Shown: piece after piece, positions 1 to 8,804 of the stretch
How positions within the stretch are numbered: position 1 is the stretch's first letter
How the letters are laid out: each line of letters starts with the position of its first letter
NCBI GenBank assembly: GCA_046546355.1
Contig: JBKGXZ010000007.1
Coordinates: forward strand, 1 to 45,383
Reading direction: 5' to 3'
Source of the DNA: CAZBUB01 sp046546355
GTDB lineage: Bacteria; Desulfobacterota; Desulfovibrionia; Desulfovibrionales; Desulfothermaceae
DNA: 45,383 nucleotides
The notes under the pieces: model-generated
What the model saw: the letters and a program-made list of their open reading frames with translations, nothing else
The model's database searches: none
What the model was told of the DNA's origin: nothing
Position numbers and translations under genes: made by a program

Positions 1-122
1 AGAGATCATTAGTATCGATATTTTGACCAATACCTCAAGGACGAGCGGCGCTCGCCTTTGCGTTGCGGGTTGAAGCTTTTCATGCTTCGTTAGGCCCATT
101 TAGGGCCTGATAGTAATTACCA
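1..122 (+). repeat. Mosaic intergenic repeat, copy 1 (core plus GC-palindrome module)
   Basis: The block matches 1313-1435 over its length: ATTAGTATCGATATTTTGACC, then a GAGCGGCGCTC palindrome (42-54), then GTTGAAGCTTTTCATGCTTCG, ending in a GGCCC/GGGCC hairpin near position 92. The GAAGC/GCTTC segment can also fold. It lies downstream of the minus-strand phosphodiesterase gene and may extend past the left edge. No coding potential was seen. Confidence 0.75.
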
Positions 123-123
123 C

Positions 124-621
124 CTATCTTCGCGCATCAATATCCATCCATTGCAGCTCCAGATTCTGCCTGCTTTGACCCTGTAGCAATGCAAATCCAG
201 GCCTGCTGCCCTTGGGCAGGCTGAAACTGCCGGGATTCAGAAACCTTACCTCTGCCGGCCCCTGAGCCCAGTATCTCCTGTGTGTATGTCCAAAGCAGAC
301 CAGATCAGGCTCCTGCTGGAAACAACGCAGCAGAGCTTCTTGGTCAAGCTGGACTCCGTGTCCGTGCATCAGGCCCACCCGCAGCCCCCACAGCTCCAGG
401 AGCCTTATCTGGGGCAGCTCTTGAGCCCAGGTCCCCATATCCATATTTCCCCGAACTGCATAGAACCTGGGATGACTGGACAAGCAGGACCAAACATCAT
501 AGCCGGTTATATCCCCGCAGTGCAGCACCGCATCCGCATCCTCCAGAATGGACTCCTGGACCTGGATCAGGTCCTGATCCGGCTCCTGCAGATGAGTATC
601 TGACAATACAACTATACGCAA
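124..621 (-). CDS. YfcE/MJ0936-type metallophosphoesterase
   Basis: 165-residue calcineurin-like phosphoesterase of the small YfcE/MJ0936 type, expected to be a metal-dependent cytosolic phosphodiesterase. The metal-binding motifs are all visible: SDTH (D8, H10), CGD (D37), RGNMD (N59), MHGH (H86, H88) and FGHTHR (H112, H114). The start is a TTG with AGGAGG about 10 nt upstream. It follows the TonB-like gene by 21 nt, so the two are probably co-transcribed. The natural substrate cannot be told from sequence. Confidence 0.85.
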   Translation of the reverse strand: MRIVVLSDTHLQEPDQDLIQVQESILEDADAVLHCGDITGYDVWSCLSSHPRFYAVRGNMDMGTWAQELPQIRLLELWGLRVGLMHGHGVQLDQEALLRCFQQEPDLVCFGHTHRRYWAQGPAEVRFLNPGSFSLPKGSRPGFALLQGQSRQNLELQWMDIDARR

Positions 622-642
622 GCTCCACTTGCCTCCTTCTGT

Positions 643-1218
643 TTAGCTCCAGCCCACCCTGAAAACGCAATCCAGGGTCATCTGTCCCTGCTGCAATTGC
701 TCCAAACCTTTAAAGGGCGCTATGCGCCGCAGCAGGCGCTGCACAAAGTCAGCCAATGCAGGTGACCCTTCCAATCTGAGTATCCACAGGGAGTCTATCT
801 CCCCTTGACTGTTCAGCAGCAGACGGACTTCTACCATGCCCTCTGCAGGGGGCCTGGCCTTCTCCCAGCTGGCTGCAATGCTTTGCTTGAGCTTGTCTAA
901 GGCCGCCTGTAGCTGGGGATCCTTGACCCGGGTGGAGACAACCCGGCCTGGAGCACCCTGGGGCTGGTACAGGATCTGTTCCTGCCTGCCCCTAGCCTTT
1001 TCCTGCCTGGCTTGCAGTCCATGCTGTTGCTTACCCACTCTATTTTTGCCTGAGCTGGCTGCAATTGCTTCCTGTGCCTGCAGCCGGCTGAAAAGCTCCA
1101 GGCGAAGTAGCGGCTGTTCCTGGTCCAGAACAGGCCTGCCGGGCATAAGCCACAGGCACAGCAAGTTCAAGGCCAGGCTCAGCACCAGGGCACACATCAA
1201 GGCCAGGCTTTCCTTCAC
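643..1218 (-). CDS. TonB/TolA C-terminal-domain protein
   Basis: 191 residues: a short N-terminus, one membrane segment (about residues 4-25), a charged Gln/Arg/Lys-rich linker (about 45-100) and a C-terminal domain with the TonB/TolA pattern, including GMVEVRLLLNSQGEID followed by a hydrophobic final strand. This fits an inner-membrane protein with a periplasmic C-terminus that passes force or contact to the outer membrane. The Pro-rich linker of classical TonB is weak, and ExbB/ExbD are not adjacent. The start is GTG with a GAGGGG site 4 nt upstream. The upstream region is occupied by repeat modules. Confidence 0.65.
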   Translation of the reverse strand: MKESLALMCALVLSLALNLLCLWLMPGRPVLDQEQPLLRLELFSRLQAQEAIAASSGKNRVGKQQHGLQARQEKARGRQEQILYQPQGAPGRVVSTRVKDPQLQAALDKLKQSIAASWEKARPPAEGMVEVRLLLNSQGEIDSLWILRLEGSPALADFVQRLLRRIAPFKGLEQLQQGQMTLDCVFRVGWS

Positions 1219-1244
1219 AAAGCCCCTCGCTAATTGAAGCTCCT

Positions 1245-1289
1245 GCCGCGTCTCAAGAGTTTAATGTCCGTATATGGCAATTTCTCTAT
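1245..1289 (+). repeat. 45-bp dispersed repeat module (copy A)
   Basis: Starts GCCGCGTCTCA and ends TGGCAATTTCTCTAT. It matches 27995-28039 at 38 of 45 positions with no gaps. In both places it sits in an intergenic space beside other repeat modules. No open frame is shared between the copies. Confidence 0.7.
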
Positions 1290-1312
1290 CGAACCTTTGT
1301 ATGTGGCAAGCT

Positions 1313-1435
1313 AGAAATCATTAATATCGATATCCTGACCAATACCACATGGCCGAGCGGCGCTCGCTAGTTTGCGTTGCGGGTTGCAGTTTTCCATGCT
1401 CTGTTATGCCCATTTAGGACATGACAGTTATTTCC
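1313..1435 (+). repeat. Mosaic intergenic repeat, copy 2 (core plus GC-palindrome module)
   Basis: Same order as the copy at 1-122: ATCATTAATATCGATATCCTGACC, the GAGCGGCGCTC palindrome (1354-1366), TTTGCGTTGCGGGTTG, TTTTCCATGCT and a degenerate end hairpin of the form TGCCC-attta-GGACA. Together with the module at 1245-1289 it fills the space between the TonB-like and HD-domain genes. Confidence 0.75.
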
Positions 1436-1474
1436 AATAGCAGCTAGCTATCCTGCCCGCCGCCTGCCTGGAGC

Positions 1475-2083
1475 CTATTTCCTGCCGTTAGCCCGGGACC
1501 ACCAGCTGCTGTGGGCGCTTTTGAACCACCAGTCGGTATGATCCTTTTCCAGCACAGCTGCGGCCAGCTCCTGCCCCCAGGAAGTCCGCAGCCTTTTTTG
1601 GGCATGATAAAGCCATTTAGGGGCATAAGGATTGCCCAGGTCCTGCTCCTGCTTCAGGCTCAGGATCAGATCCAGCTGATCCGCATCCTGGGCCAGAGCG
1701 GCTTCCTGGCTGCTGACCTCTTCCAGCTCCTTATGCAGCAGCATTATGTCCTCCTGCAGCCCGGTACCCTGCAGGGCATCCCGCAGAGCCTGCTCATCCT
1801 GGCTGGAATTGTAGATCCGGTTCACGTAGTTGAAGTCCCCGGTCCGGGCTTCATGCAGGTCATGGAACAGGCACATGCAGACCACCCTGGTCCAGTCCAG
1901 GCCGCTTAGCTTGGCCAGGACCAGACCAATCATGGAGGTCCGATAAGAATGCTCAGCCACGCTCTCCCGGCCGCTGCCCAGGAATTGAAAACCGCTGCGC
2001 TGAGTGCTGCGCAGCATGCCCACCTCAAAGAAAAAGTCCGCTAGCCGTTGCCACGGCAGATCTGTTCGTGCGTCTTTCTGCAT
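1475..2083 (-). CDS. HD-domain (HD_3, YfbR/HDDC2-like) phosphohydrolase
   Basis: 202 residues. The HD-superfamily metal motifs are present: ESVAEHSYR, FHDLHEARTGD and a later AQDADQLD aspartate. This is the pattern of the HDDC2/YfbR branch, whose studied members are 5'-deoxynucleotidases. The ATG start has AAGGG about 7 nt upstream, and the gene follows argJ by only 14 nt. A nucleotidase role is inferred from the family; the substrate is unknown. Confidence 0.8.
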   Translation of the reverse strand: MQKDARTDLPWQRLADFFFEVGMLRSTQRSGFQFLGSGRESVAEHSYRTSMIGLVLAKLSGLDWTRVVCMCLFHDLHEARTGDFNYVNRIYNSSQDEQALRDALQGTGLQEDIMLLHKELEEVSSQEAALAQDADQLDLILSLKQEQDLGNPYAPKWLYHAQKRLRTSWGQELAAAVLEKDHTDWWFKSAHSSWWSRANGRK

Positions 2084-2097
2084 GCCCTAGCCCTTGT

Positions 2098-3285
2098 TTA
2101 GGATCTGTAGGCAGAGTTTATGCGTACGTATTCCAGAGTCAGATCAGAGGTCAAAAGCTGGTATTCCGCTTGCCCTGAGCCCAAATCCACTTCCAGCTTA
2201 ATCTCCTGCCGGGACATGCACTGGGCCAGCAAGGCATCCAGGTCCCCTGGAACCTGACAGCCCTCCTGGAACACCAGACGATCCTGGATAAAGATCCGGA
2301 CCTGTTCTGTAGAGAAATGGGCCCGGCTATGGCCCAGAGCAGCCACAATCCTGCCCCAATTGGGATCCTGACCGAAAAAGGCGCACTTAACCAAAGGGGA
2401 ATGGGCGATGCTCCTGGCAGCGGACTCTGCCTGCCGGCTGTCCCTGGCCCCTCTCACACTGATGCGCAGCACCTTGCTTCCACCTTCTGCGTCCTGGACT
2501 ATGAGATAGGCCAGCTCTTGACAGATCTCCAGCAAGGCCAGGGCCAGGAGCTCCTGCTCCCGGCCCTGGCTGGCCTCCACCTGGCTGGCCCCGTTGGCCA
2601 GGGCCAGAACGCAATCGTTGGTGCTGGTATCCCCATCCACACTGATCCGATTAAAGCTTTGCTCCGCAGCCTGCTGCAGCATCTCCTGCCAGGCCTGAGC
2701 CTGGACTTTGGCGTCAGTGATCACGAAACCCAGCATGGTAGCCATGTCAGGGCAGATCATCCCGGCTCCCTTGGCCAGGCCCAGGATCCTGAATTCCCCG
2801 CTAGTGGTCTGTATCCTGCGCCAGGCAGTCTTGGGGTAGGCATCAGTGGTCAATATGGCCCTGGCCACTTCCAGGGGGCCAGAATACTGGAGATTATCAA
2901 CCAGATCCTGCAGGCAGGACTCCCAGCGCTCCAGGTTCAGGGTCTGGCCTATGACCCCGGTAGATGCAGGCAGTATATGCTCTGGGTCCAGGCCCAGGCA
3001 CTGGCCTGTCAAGCTCAGGCTCTGGAGACAGTCCCTATAACCAGCCTGGCCTGTACAGGCGTTGGCCTGGCCTGAATTGATGACCAGGGCCCGGAGGACC
3101 TGGCCATGGGAATCCAGCCTCTGTCTGGCCACCTGCACCGGTGCGGCCTGAAAGCGATTTCTGGTGAACACTCCGGCCCCCTGGGCAGGGTATTGGCTGA
3201 GGATCAACCCCAGATCCTCCCGGCCCTGGTACTTGAATCCCGCCCTGGCAACTGCAAAACGAAACCCTTGGGGTATAGGCAACAT
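2098..3285 (-). CDS. argJ: Bifunctional ornithine acetyltransferase / N-acetylglutamate synthase
   Basis: 395 residues, normal length. ArgJ moves the acetyl group from N-acetylornithine to glutamate in the cyclic arginine pathway and can also use acetyl-CoA. The self-cleavage site is visible as KGAGMICPDMATMLGF, where the Thr of MATML becomes the nucleophile. VINSGQANACTG near the N-terminus and DGDTSTNDC in the C-terminal half are also family signatures. The ATG has AGGAG 7 nt upstream. It lies 21 nt after secA, so expression is probably coupled to the secA transcript. No other arg genes are nearby. Confidence 0.95.
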   Translation of the reverse strand: MLPIPQGFRFAVARAGFKYQGREDLGLILSQYPAQGAGVFTRNRFQAAPVQVARQRLDSHGQVLRALVINSGQANACTGQAGYRDCLQSLSLTGQCLGLDPEHILPASTGVIGQTLNLERWESCLQDLVDNLQYSGPLEVARAILTTDAYPKTAWRRIQTTSGEFRILGLAKGAGMICPDMATMLGFVITDAKVQAQAWQEMLQQAAEQSFNRISVDGDTSTNDCVLALANGASQVEASQGREQELLALALLEICQELAYLIVQDAEGGSKVLRISVRGARDSRQAESAARSIAHSPLVKCAFFGQDPNWGRIVAALGHSRAHFSTEQVRIFIQDRLVFQEGCQVPGDLDALLAQCMSRQEIKLEVDLGSGQAEYQLLTSDLTLEYVRINSAYRS

Positions 3286-3306
3286 GCGCTCTCTCCTGGC
3301 AGCTTA

Positions 3307-5826
3307 TCAGCTCCCGCAGCATTTCTTGTACTTGCGGCCGCTGCCGCAGGGGCAGGGATCGTTGCGGCCCACTTTGGGGTCCTTGCGCTTGTAGGGCTGC
3401 TTAGCTGCAGGCCCTTCTGACTGCTGGCTTCCTGAGAGCTGCAGATCCTGGGGCTGCTCCTGGTGTTGCAGCTGTTCCTGGGAAACCTCCCGCAGGCGGA
3501 TGTGGCAAAGACTCTTCAGCGTATTTTCCTTTATCAGATGCAAAAGTCCCTGGAAGAGCTCGAAGCCCTCCCGCTTGTACTCCTGTTTGGGATCCTTCTG
3601 CCCGTAGCCCCTGAGGCCGATGCCCTCCTTCAGGTGATCCATGTTCAGCAGGTGCTCTTTCCAGTATCTGTCCAGGTTCTCCAGGAGGAAGAAGCGCAGT
3701 ATCTCCTGGTAATGCGACCCTGCCCTGTCCTTGAGCTCCTCCAATATGGAGAGCACAGCCTGCCTGGCCTGCTCCTGTTCAGGCACCTCTGCCTGCAAAT
3801 CCAGGACCCGGTGCAGGCCGAAGACCTCCTCCAGCCTGGACTTGACTATGCCCCTGGCCTGGGAGCGCTCCTCAGGATCTTTGCCTGCCCGTTCCAGGCC
3901 GGCATATATCTCTTCCAGCACATCGTCCAAAAAGCCGTGCAGAGTGTCTTCCAGATCCTCCTGGACCATGATCTCCCTGCGCCTGGTATAGATGACCTCC
4001 CTTTGCTGGTTCAGGACATCGTCGAACTCCAGAAGCTGCTTGCGGATATCGAAGTTGTGCTGCTCCACCCTGCGCTGGGCATTCTCGATGGCCCGGCTGA
4101 TGAAGTTGTTCTCTATGGCCTGGCCCTCCTCCACCCCTACCTTGTCCATGAGGTTAGAGATGCGCTCTGAGCCGAAAAGCCTGAGCAGATCGTCGTCCAA
4201 AGCCAGATAGAACCTGGAGCTGCCAGGGTCGCCCTGCCGGCCTGACCTGCCCCTTAGCTGATTGTCTATGCGCCTGCTCTCATGCCTTTCCGTGCCCAGG
4301 ATATGCAGCCCGCCCAGCTCGCGGACCCCCTCGCCCAGGACAATATCCGTGCCCCTGCCAGCCATGTTGGTGGCTATGGTCACCCTGGACTGGTGCCCGG
4401 CCTGGGCTATGATTTCTGCCTCTTTTTCGTGATGCTTGGCGTTGAGCACCTCATGGGGTACATGCAGCTTCTTCAGGCTCTCTGATATGTATTCGGACTT
4501 GTCAATGGAAGTAGTCCCCACCAGCACCGGCTGGCCCTTTTGATACAGGTCCTTGATGGCCTGGATGATGGCCTGGTACTTCTCCTTCTGGCTCATGTAG
4601 ATGGCATCCGGGTAATCCTCCCGGATCATGGGCTTGTGAGTAGGAACCACCGCGACCTCTAAATTATAGATCTCCTTGAACTCTACTGCCTCTGTGTCCG
4701 CGGTGCCGGTCATGCCTGCCAGCTTATCGTAGAGCCTGAAGAAATTCTGGAAAGTGATGCTGGCCAGGGTCTGGTTCTCAGCCTTGATCTGCACCCCCTC
4801 CTTGGCCTCCAGGGCCTGATGCAGGCCTTCGCTGTATCTGCGGCCTGGCATAATCCTGCCAGTGAACTCATCCACGATTATTACCTGGCCATCCCGGACT
4901 ATGTAGTCCGCATCCCTCTGGAAAAGATGGTAGGCCTTCAGGGCCTGCAAAATGTGGTGCTGATAGCTTATATTCTTGGGTTCAAACAAGTTGTCCAGAC
5001 CCAGGATCTCTTCACAGCGCTGCACCCCTTCATCTGTCAGGGTCACTGACTTGGCCTTTTCGTCCACATTAAAGTCCTGGTCCTTTTTCAGCATGGGCAC
5101 AATGGAGTTGATCTTCTTGTATAGCGCGGTAGAATCCTGGGCCGGCCCAGATATGATCAAAGGGGTCCTGGCCTCATCAATCAGCACCGAATCCACTTCG
5201 TCCACTATGGCATAATGCAGGTGGCCCTGTACCAGCTGGTCTGGATAGAACTTCATGTGGTCCCTGAGGTAATCGAAGCCGAACTCATTGTTGGTGCCGT
5301 AGACCACATCGCAAGCATAAGCCTCCTTGCGCTCCTGATCCTGCATGCCGTGCTCAATATGCCCCACGCTTAGCCCTAGGAAGTTATAGATCTGGCCCAT
5401 CCATTCCGCGTCTCTGCTGGCCAGGTAATCATTCACGGTAATCAGGTGCACTCCCTTGCCCGGCAGGGAATTGAGCACCACCGGCATGGTTGCGGCCAGA
5501 GTCTTGCCCTCTCCGGTCTTCATCTCCGCTATCTTGCCTTGATGCAGGACAATGCCCCCCAAAATCTGCACGTCAAATGGTCTCTCCCCGAGGGTGCGCA
5601 CCGAGGCCTCCCGGACCAGGGCAAACACCTCGGGCAGCAGGGAATCCAGATCCTTGCCCTGCTGGACCTCCTGGCGCAGGGTAGAAATGCGCTGCGGAAA
5701 CTCGCTGTCAGCCAGGGCCTGCACTTCAGGCTCCAGGGAATTTACCCTGTCCACCAAGGGCTGCAGACCCCGCAGATAGCGCTCATTCTTGGAGCCGAAC
5801 ATTTTCTTTGCCAAAAAGCTAAACAT
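3307..5826 (-). CDS. secA: Protein translocase ATPase SecA
   Basis: 839 residues. SecA is the cytosolic ATPase that drives preproteins through SecYEG. Visible motifs are Walker A GEGKT (105-109), VDEVDSVLIDEART, the second motor domain with NMAGRGTDI and QLRGRSGRQGD, and a C-terminal zinc-binding SEC-C motif (CPCGSGRKYKKCC) for SecB and ribosome contact. The Shine-Dalgarno at the ATG is weak. The space to smpB (5827-6047) is mostly filled by a mosaic repeat, so secA may have its own promoter there or be read through. Confidence 0.97.
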   Translation of the reverse strand: MFSFLAKKMFGSKNERYLRGLQPLVDRVNSLEPEVQALADSEFPQRISTLRQEVQQGKDLDSLLPEVFALVREASVRTLGERPFDVQILGGIVLHQGKIAEMKTGEGKTLAATMPVVLNSLPGKGVHLITVNDYLASRDAEWMGQIYNFLGLSVGHIEHGMQDQERKEAYACDVVYGTNNEFGFDYLRDHMKFYPDQLVQGHLHYAIVDEVDSVLIDEARTPLIISGPAQDSTALYKKINSIVPMLKKDQDFNVDEKAKSVTLTDEGVQRCEEILGLDNLFEPKNISYQHHILQALKAYHLFQRDADYIVRDGQVIIVDEFTGRIMPGRRYSEGLHQALEAKEGVQIKAENQTLASITFQNFFRLYDKLAGMTGTADTEAVEFKEIYNLEVAVVPTHKPMIREDYPDAIYMSQKEKYQAIIQAIKDLYQKGQPVLVGTTSIDKSEYISESLKKLHVPHEVLNAKHHEKEAEIIAQAGHQSRVTIATNMAGRGTDIVLGEGVRELGGLHILGTERHESRRIDNQLRGRSGRQGDPGSSRFYLALDDDLLRLFGSERISNLMDKVGVEEGQAIENNFISRAIENAQRRVEQHNFDIRKQLLEFDDVLNQQREVIYTRRREIMVQEDLEDTLHGFLDDVLEEIYAGLERAGKDPEERSQARGIVKSRLEEVFGLHRVLDLQAEVPEQEQARQAVLSILEELKDRAGSHYQEILRFFLLENLDRYWKEHLLNMDHLKEGIGLRGYGQKDPKQEYKREGFELFQGLLHLIKENTLKSLCHIRLREVSQEQLQHQEQPQDLQLSGSQQSEGPAAKQPYKRKDPKVGRNDPCPCGSGRKYKKCCGS

Positions 5827-5882
5827 AACAATTACCTATATCCTCTGCCCTGCAGATCCAATGCTGCTGCAGGTTTTATTTT

Positions 5883-6018
5883 ACGACCACGACCACGATT
5901 ACGATTTGCCCTGTCTTCCCCTCGCTGTCGTTGTCGTGATCGTAATCGATATTTTGACCAAGACCACAAGGGTGAAGTTTTCCATGCTTCGTGGTGCCCA
6001 CCAGGGCATGGGGGTTAT
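5883..6018 (+). repeat. Mosaic intergenic repeat, copy 3 (core plus GATTACGA hairpin module)
   Basis: Has a perfect 10-bp inverted repeat, CGATTACGAT at 5896-5905 and ATCGTAATCG at 5939-5948, around a CCCTGTCTTCCCC loop. The core follows (ATATTTTGACCAAGACC, GTGAAGTTTTCCATGCTTCG) and a TGCCC-acca-GGGCA end hairpin. The reverse complement of 31621-31788 is nearly the same along the full length. It lies between secA and smpB. Confidence 0.8.
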
Positions 6019-6047
6019 TCAGGATCAGCCAAGCAGGTCTTGAGCTT

Positions 6048-6515
6048 TTACTTGTACTTGTTCATCTCCCGGGCCGTATCCCGGGCCATGGCCCTGCGCT
6101 TCAGCTCCTCCCTCTGGTCGTGGAGCTTCCTGCCCCGGGCCAAGGCCAGCTCCACCTTGGCTTTGGAATTCTTCAAATAGATCCTGGTAGGCACCATAGA
6201 CAGGCCCTTCTGCTCCACTTTGCCCCGCAGATTGTCAATCTCCCTGCGGTGCAAAAGCAGCTTGCGGTCCCTGTCCGGGACATGCCAGGAATATCCGGCG
6301 TTTTCGTACTGCCCTATGTGCAGCCCGGTCAAAAAGGCCTCCTGGCCCTGAAAATGCACATAACAGTCCTTGAAGCTGACCTTTCCGGCCCGGATGGCCT
6401 TGATCTCTGTGCCTGTCAAGACCAGACCCGCTTCAATGCTCTCCAGCAGATCAAAGAGCCTTTTGACCTTGCGGTTCACAGCCACCACTTTTATGTTCTC
6501 GCCCTTTTTGCCCAT
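6048..6515 (-). CDS. smpB: SsrA (tmRNA)-binding protein SmpB
   Basis: 155 residues, normal length. SmpB binds tmRNA and delivers it to stalled ribosomes for trans-translation. Family signatures are VAVNRKVKRLFDLLE near the start, VLTGTEIKAIRAGK and a basic C-terminal tail beginning at KLHDQREELKRR, which enters the empty mRNA channel. It follows ptsI by 17 nt. I looked for tmRNA next to it and saw none. Confidence 0.95.
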   Translation of the reverse strand: MGKKGENIKVVAVNRKVKRLFDLLESIEAGLVLTGTEIKAIRAGKVSFKDCYVHFQGQEAFLTGLHIGQYENAGYSWHVPDRDRKLLLHRREIDNLRGKVEQKGLSMVPTRIYLKNSKAKVELALARGRKLHDQREELKRRAMARDTAREMNKYK

Positions 6516-6532
6516 AATCTGCGCCTGCCCGG

Positions 6533-8311
6533 CTACTCTTCTTCCTTTTCCAGCAGGGAGGAATAGAACATGAGCTCCTCAGGGAAGCGCTTGAATATAT
6601 TCTCCCGCACCAATTTATTGTTTTGCCGCACGGAGTCGCTTTCCAGTATCTGCTTTAAAAGCTGGCTGCATTCCTCTATGCTCAGCTTGCGCAGGACCCT
6701 TTTGATGCCTGGTATGGACTGCGGATTAAGACTCAGGCTGTCCACTTGCATACCCATCAATACCGGCAGGCAATAGGGGTCAGAGGCCATCTCCCCGCAC
6801 ATGCTGACCTGTATGCCGGCCCGGTGTCCGGCTTCTACCACATACTTGATGCTACGCAGCAAGGCAGGGTGCAAGGGCTGGTACAGATGGGAGACATGTC
6901 TGTTGGTCCTGTCTATGCCCAGGGAATATTGGATGAGATCGTTGGTGCCTATGCTGAAGAAATCCACTTCCTTGGCCAGGATGTCCGCGACCATCACCGC
7001 AGAGGGCAGCTCGATCATGATTCCCACAGGAATCCGGGGATCAAAATCCTTTTTTTCCTGCTCCAGCTCCTGCCTGGCCTGCTGCAGCACTTGCAGCACT
7101 TGCATGAGCTCCCCATGCCCGGAGATCATAGGAAACATCAAGGCCACATTGCCCATTTTGCTGGCCTGCAGGATAGCCCGCAACTGGGTCTTGAATATGT
7201 CCTGGTGCTTGAGGCAAAACCTCACCGCCCGCAGCCCCAGAACCGGATTGGATTCCTCCAGATGGCCTAAACCCTGACCCACTTTGTCGCCGCCTGAATC
7301 CAGGGTCCTGATCACTACCTGCTGCGGATACAGGATGGAGGCCAAATCAGAATATTCCTCCACGAGCTCCTTTTCTGTGGGCAGGCTGCTGCGGTGCAGA
7401 TAACTGTATTCTGTTCTGTAAAGCCCTACACCGTCCCCGGCATAGTCTATGACCGCGCTTACTTCTTCAAAGAGCTCGATATTGGCAGCCAGGCTAACCT
7501 GAAAACCATCGAAGGTCTCCCCGGGCAAAAAGCGCTCCTGCATCACCTCTTTTTGATAGGCCTCGAATTGATACTTCAAATCCGCATATTCGGAGAGCTC
7601 CTTCTCGTCAGGGCCAATGACTATCTGCCCCTGGAAGGCATCTACCACAATAAAGTCGTTGTCGCTGATGTGGTCTTCCAGCTCCTCCACTCCCACCACA
7701 GCAGGGATCTCCATGGTCCTGGCCATAATAGCCACATGGGAGGTCTTGCCCCCCTGGGCAGTGGCAAAGGCCATGATCTTGCTCACATCCAGCTCTACAG
7801 TATCCGCAGGGGTCAAATCGTGGGCCACCAGAATCACCCTGGAGGTGATGGGCTTGACCTCGTCATGATTGCCCAGGAGCTGATTCATTACCCTTTGGGC
7901 CAGGATCCGTATCTCATGCATACGCTCCTTGAAGTACTCGTCCTGCATAGAGACAAAGCCCTGCTCTATCTCGGCGATACCCTTTTCCAGGGCCCATTCG
8001 GCATTGAGATGCATTTCCTGGATGAATCTCTCTGTGGAGTCCCGCAGCTTGGGGTCCTGCAGGATCATGATGTGATAGTCCAGGATGGCCAAATGCTCGG
8101 TCTGATCCCTGGGGATTTCTTGCTTGATCCTGTTGAGTCCCTGCAGGGTATTCTCAAAGGCCTGCTTCAGGCGCGTCACTTCCTGGTCTACAAGCTCCTG
8201 GGAAATATTCTGCACCGGGGCCAGACAATAGTGCCCCCTATTCAGAATATAGGCCCTGCCTATAGAGATCCCGGATGATACAGGAATTCCCTGCAGTATT
8301 TTCCTGGCCAT
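6533..8311 (-). CDS. ptsI: PTS Enzyme I (PEP-protein phosphotransferase)
   Basis: 592 residues. Enzyme I takes phosphate from phosphoenolpyruvate and passes it to HPr. The phosphorylated histidine is H192 in GGKTSHVAIMAR. The C-terminal PEP-binding barrel shows GVGLYRTEYSYL, SIGTNDLIQYSL and the active-site cysteine in VSMCGEMASD. It starts 2 nt after the ptsH stop, so the two are one transcript. With only a IID gene nearby, the role may be regulatory as well as sugar uptake. Confidence 0.95.
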   Translation of the reverse strand: MARKILQGIPVSSGISIGRAYILNRGHYCLAPVQNISQELVDQEVTRLKQAFENTLQGLNRIKQEIPRDQTEHLAILDYHIMILQDPKLRDSTERFIQEMHLNAEWALEKGIAEIEQGFVSMQDEYFKERMHEIRILAQRVMNQLLGNHDEVKPITSRVILVAHDLTPADTVELDVSKIMAFATAQGGKTSHVAIMARTMEIPAVVGVEELEDHISDNDFIVVDAFQGQIVIGPDEKELSEYADLKYQFEAYQKEVMQERFLPGETFDGFQVSLAANIELFEEVSAVIDYAGDGVGLYRTEYSYLHRSSLPTEKELVEEYSDLASILYPQQVVIRTLDSGGDKVGQGLGHLEESNPVLGLRAVRFCLKHQDIFKTQLRAILQASKMGNVALMFPMISGHGELMQVLQVLQQARQELEQEKKDFDPRIPVGIMIELPSAVMVADILAKEVDFFSIGTNDLIQYSLGIDRTNRHVSHLYQPLHPALLRSIKYVVEAGHRAGIQVSMCGEMASDPYCLPVLMGMQVDSLSLNPQSIPGIKRVLRKLSIEECSQLLKQILESDSVRQNNKLVRENIFKRFPEELMFYSSLLEKEEE

Positions 8312-8313
8312 AC

Positions 8314-8628
8314 TCAGCTTTCTCCGAATCCATCCTGGAAGATCTTCTCCAGGCAGGTGACAGCTTTTTCCGCATCAGGTCCAAAGGCGCGCAGCACCAC
8401 GCTTTTGCCCTGGGCAGCAGCCAGACTCAGGATGTCCAGAACGCTTTTGGCATCCACTTCCATGCCGTCCATGATGATATTGATATGGGAAGCGAATCTT
8501 CCCGCTTCTTGGGCCAATTGTGCCGCAGGCCTGGCGTGCAGCCCCAGCTCATTGCGCACAAAGACCTCTTTTTCAGCTTCACCATGCTCCATGGCCTTAA
8601 CCTGCTCTATGTATTCTTTTAAACTCAC
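8314..8628 (-). CDS. ptsH: HPr phosphocarrier protein
   Basis: HPr passes phosphate from Enzyme I to IIA domains. The phosphorylated histidine is in ELGLHARPAAQLAQEA, and a serine at the HPr-kinase position is present (AKSVLDILSLAA), which leaves Ser regulation possible. I chose a GTG start at 8628 because GGAAGGG lies just upstream, giving 104 residues. An ATG at 8592 would give 92 residues, closer to the usual ~88, and is a real alternative. Upstream reading frame up to 8859 has no family match and is not taken as coding. Confidence 0.88.
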   Translation of the reverse strand: MSLKEYIEQVKAMEHGEAEKEVFVRNELGLHARPAAQLAQEAGRFASHINIIMDGMEVDAKSVLDILSLAAAQGKSVVLRAFGPDAEKAVTCLEKIFQDGFGES

Positions 8629-8804
8629 ATCCCTTCCTGGTGCCCTGACGCACACGAATGCCCCCCTAAAGCCCTGACTGCAAAGGCCGTACCCAGAAAG
8701 CCTGCCACCCCAGCTTGAGGACCACCCTCGACATGGAACGCAGCTAGGGGCCGCAGCCAATGCTGCATCAATCCTTTGGTTTGCAAAAACGAGCAGTTGC
8801 TCAC

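Noticed and set aside
5827..6047. tmRNA gene beside smpB
   Set aside because: The space is mosaic repeat; no tRNA-like ends or tag reading frame were seen.
8629..8804. Possible riboswitch or lost IIC gene between IID and ptsH
   Set aside because: Only a short GCAGC/GCTGC hairpin was seen, with no known aptamer pattern and no IIC-like residues in any frame.
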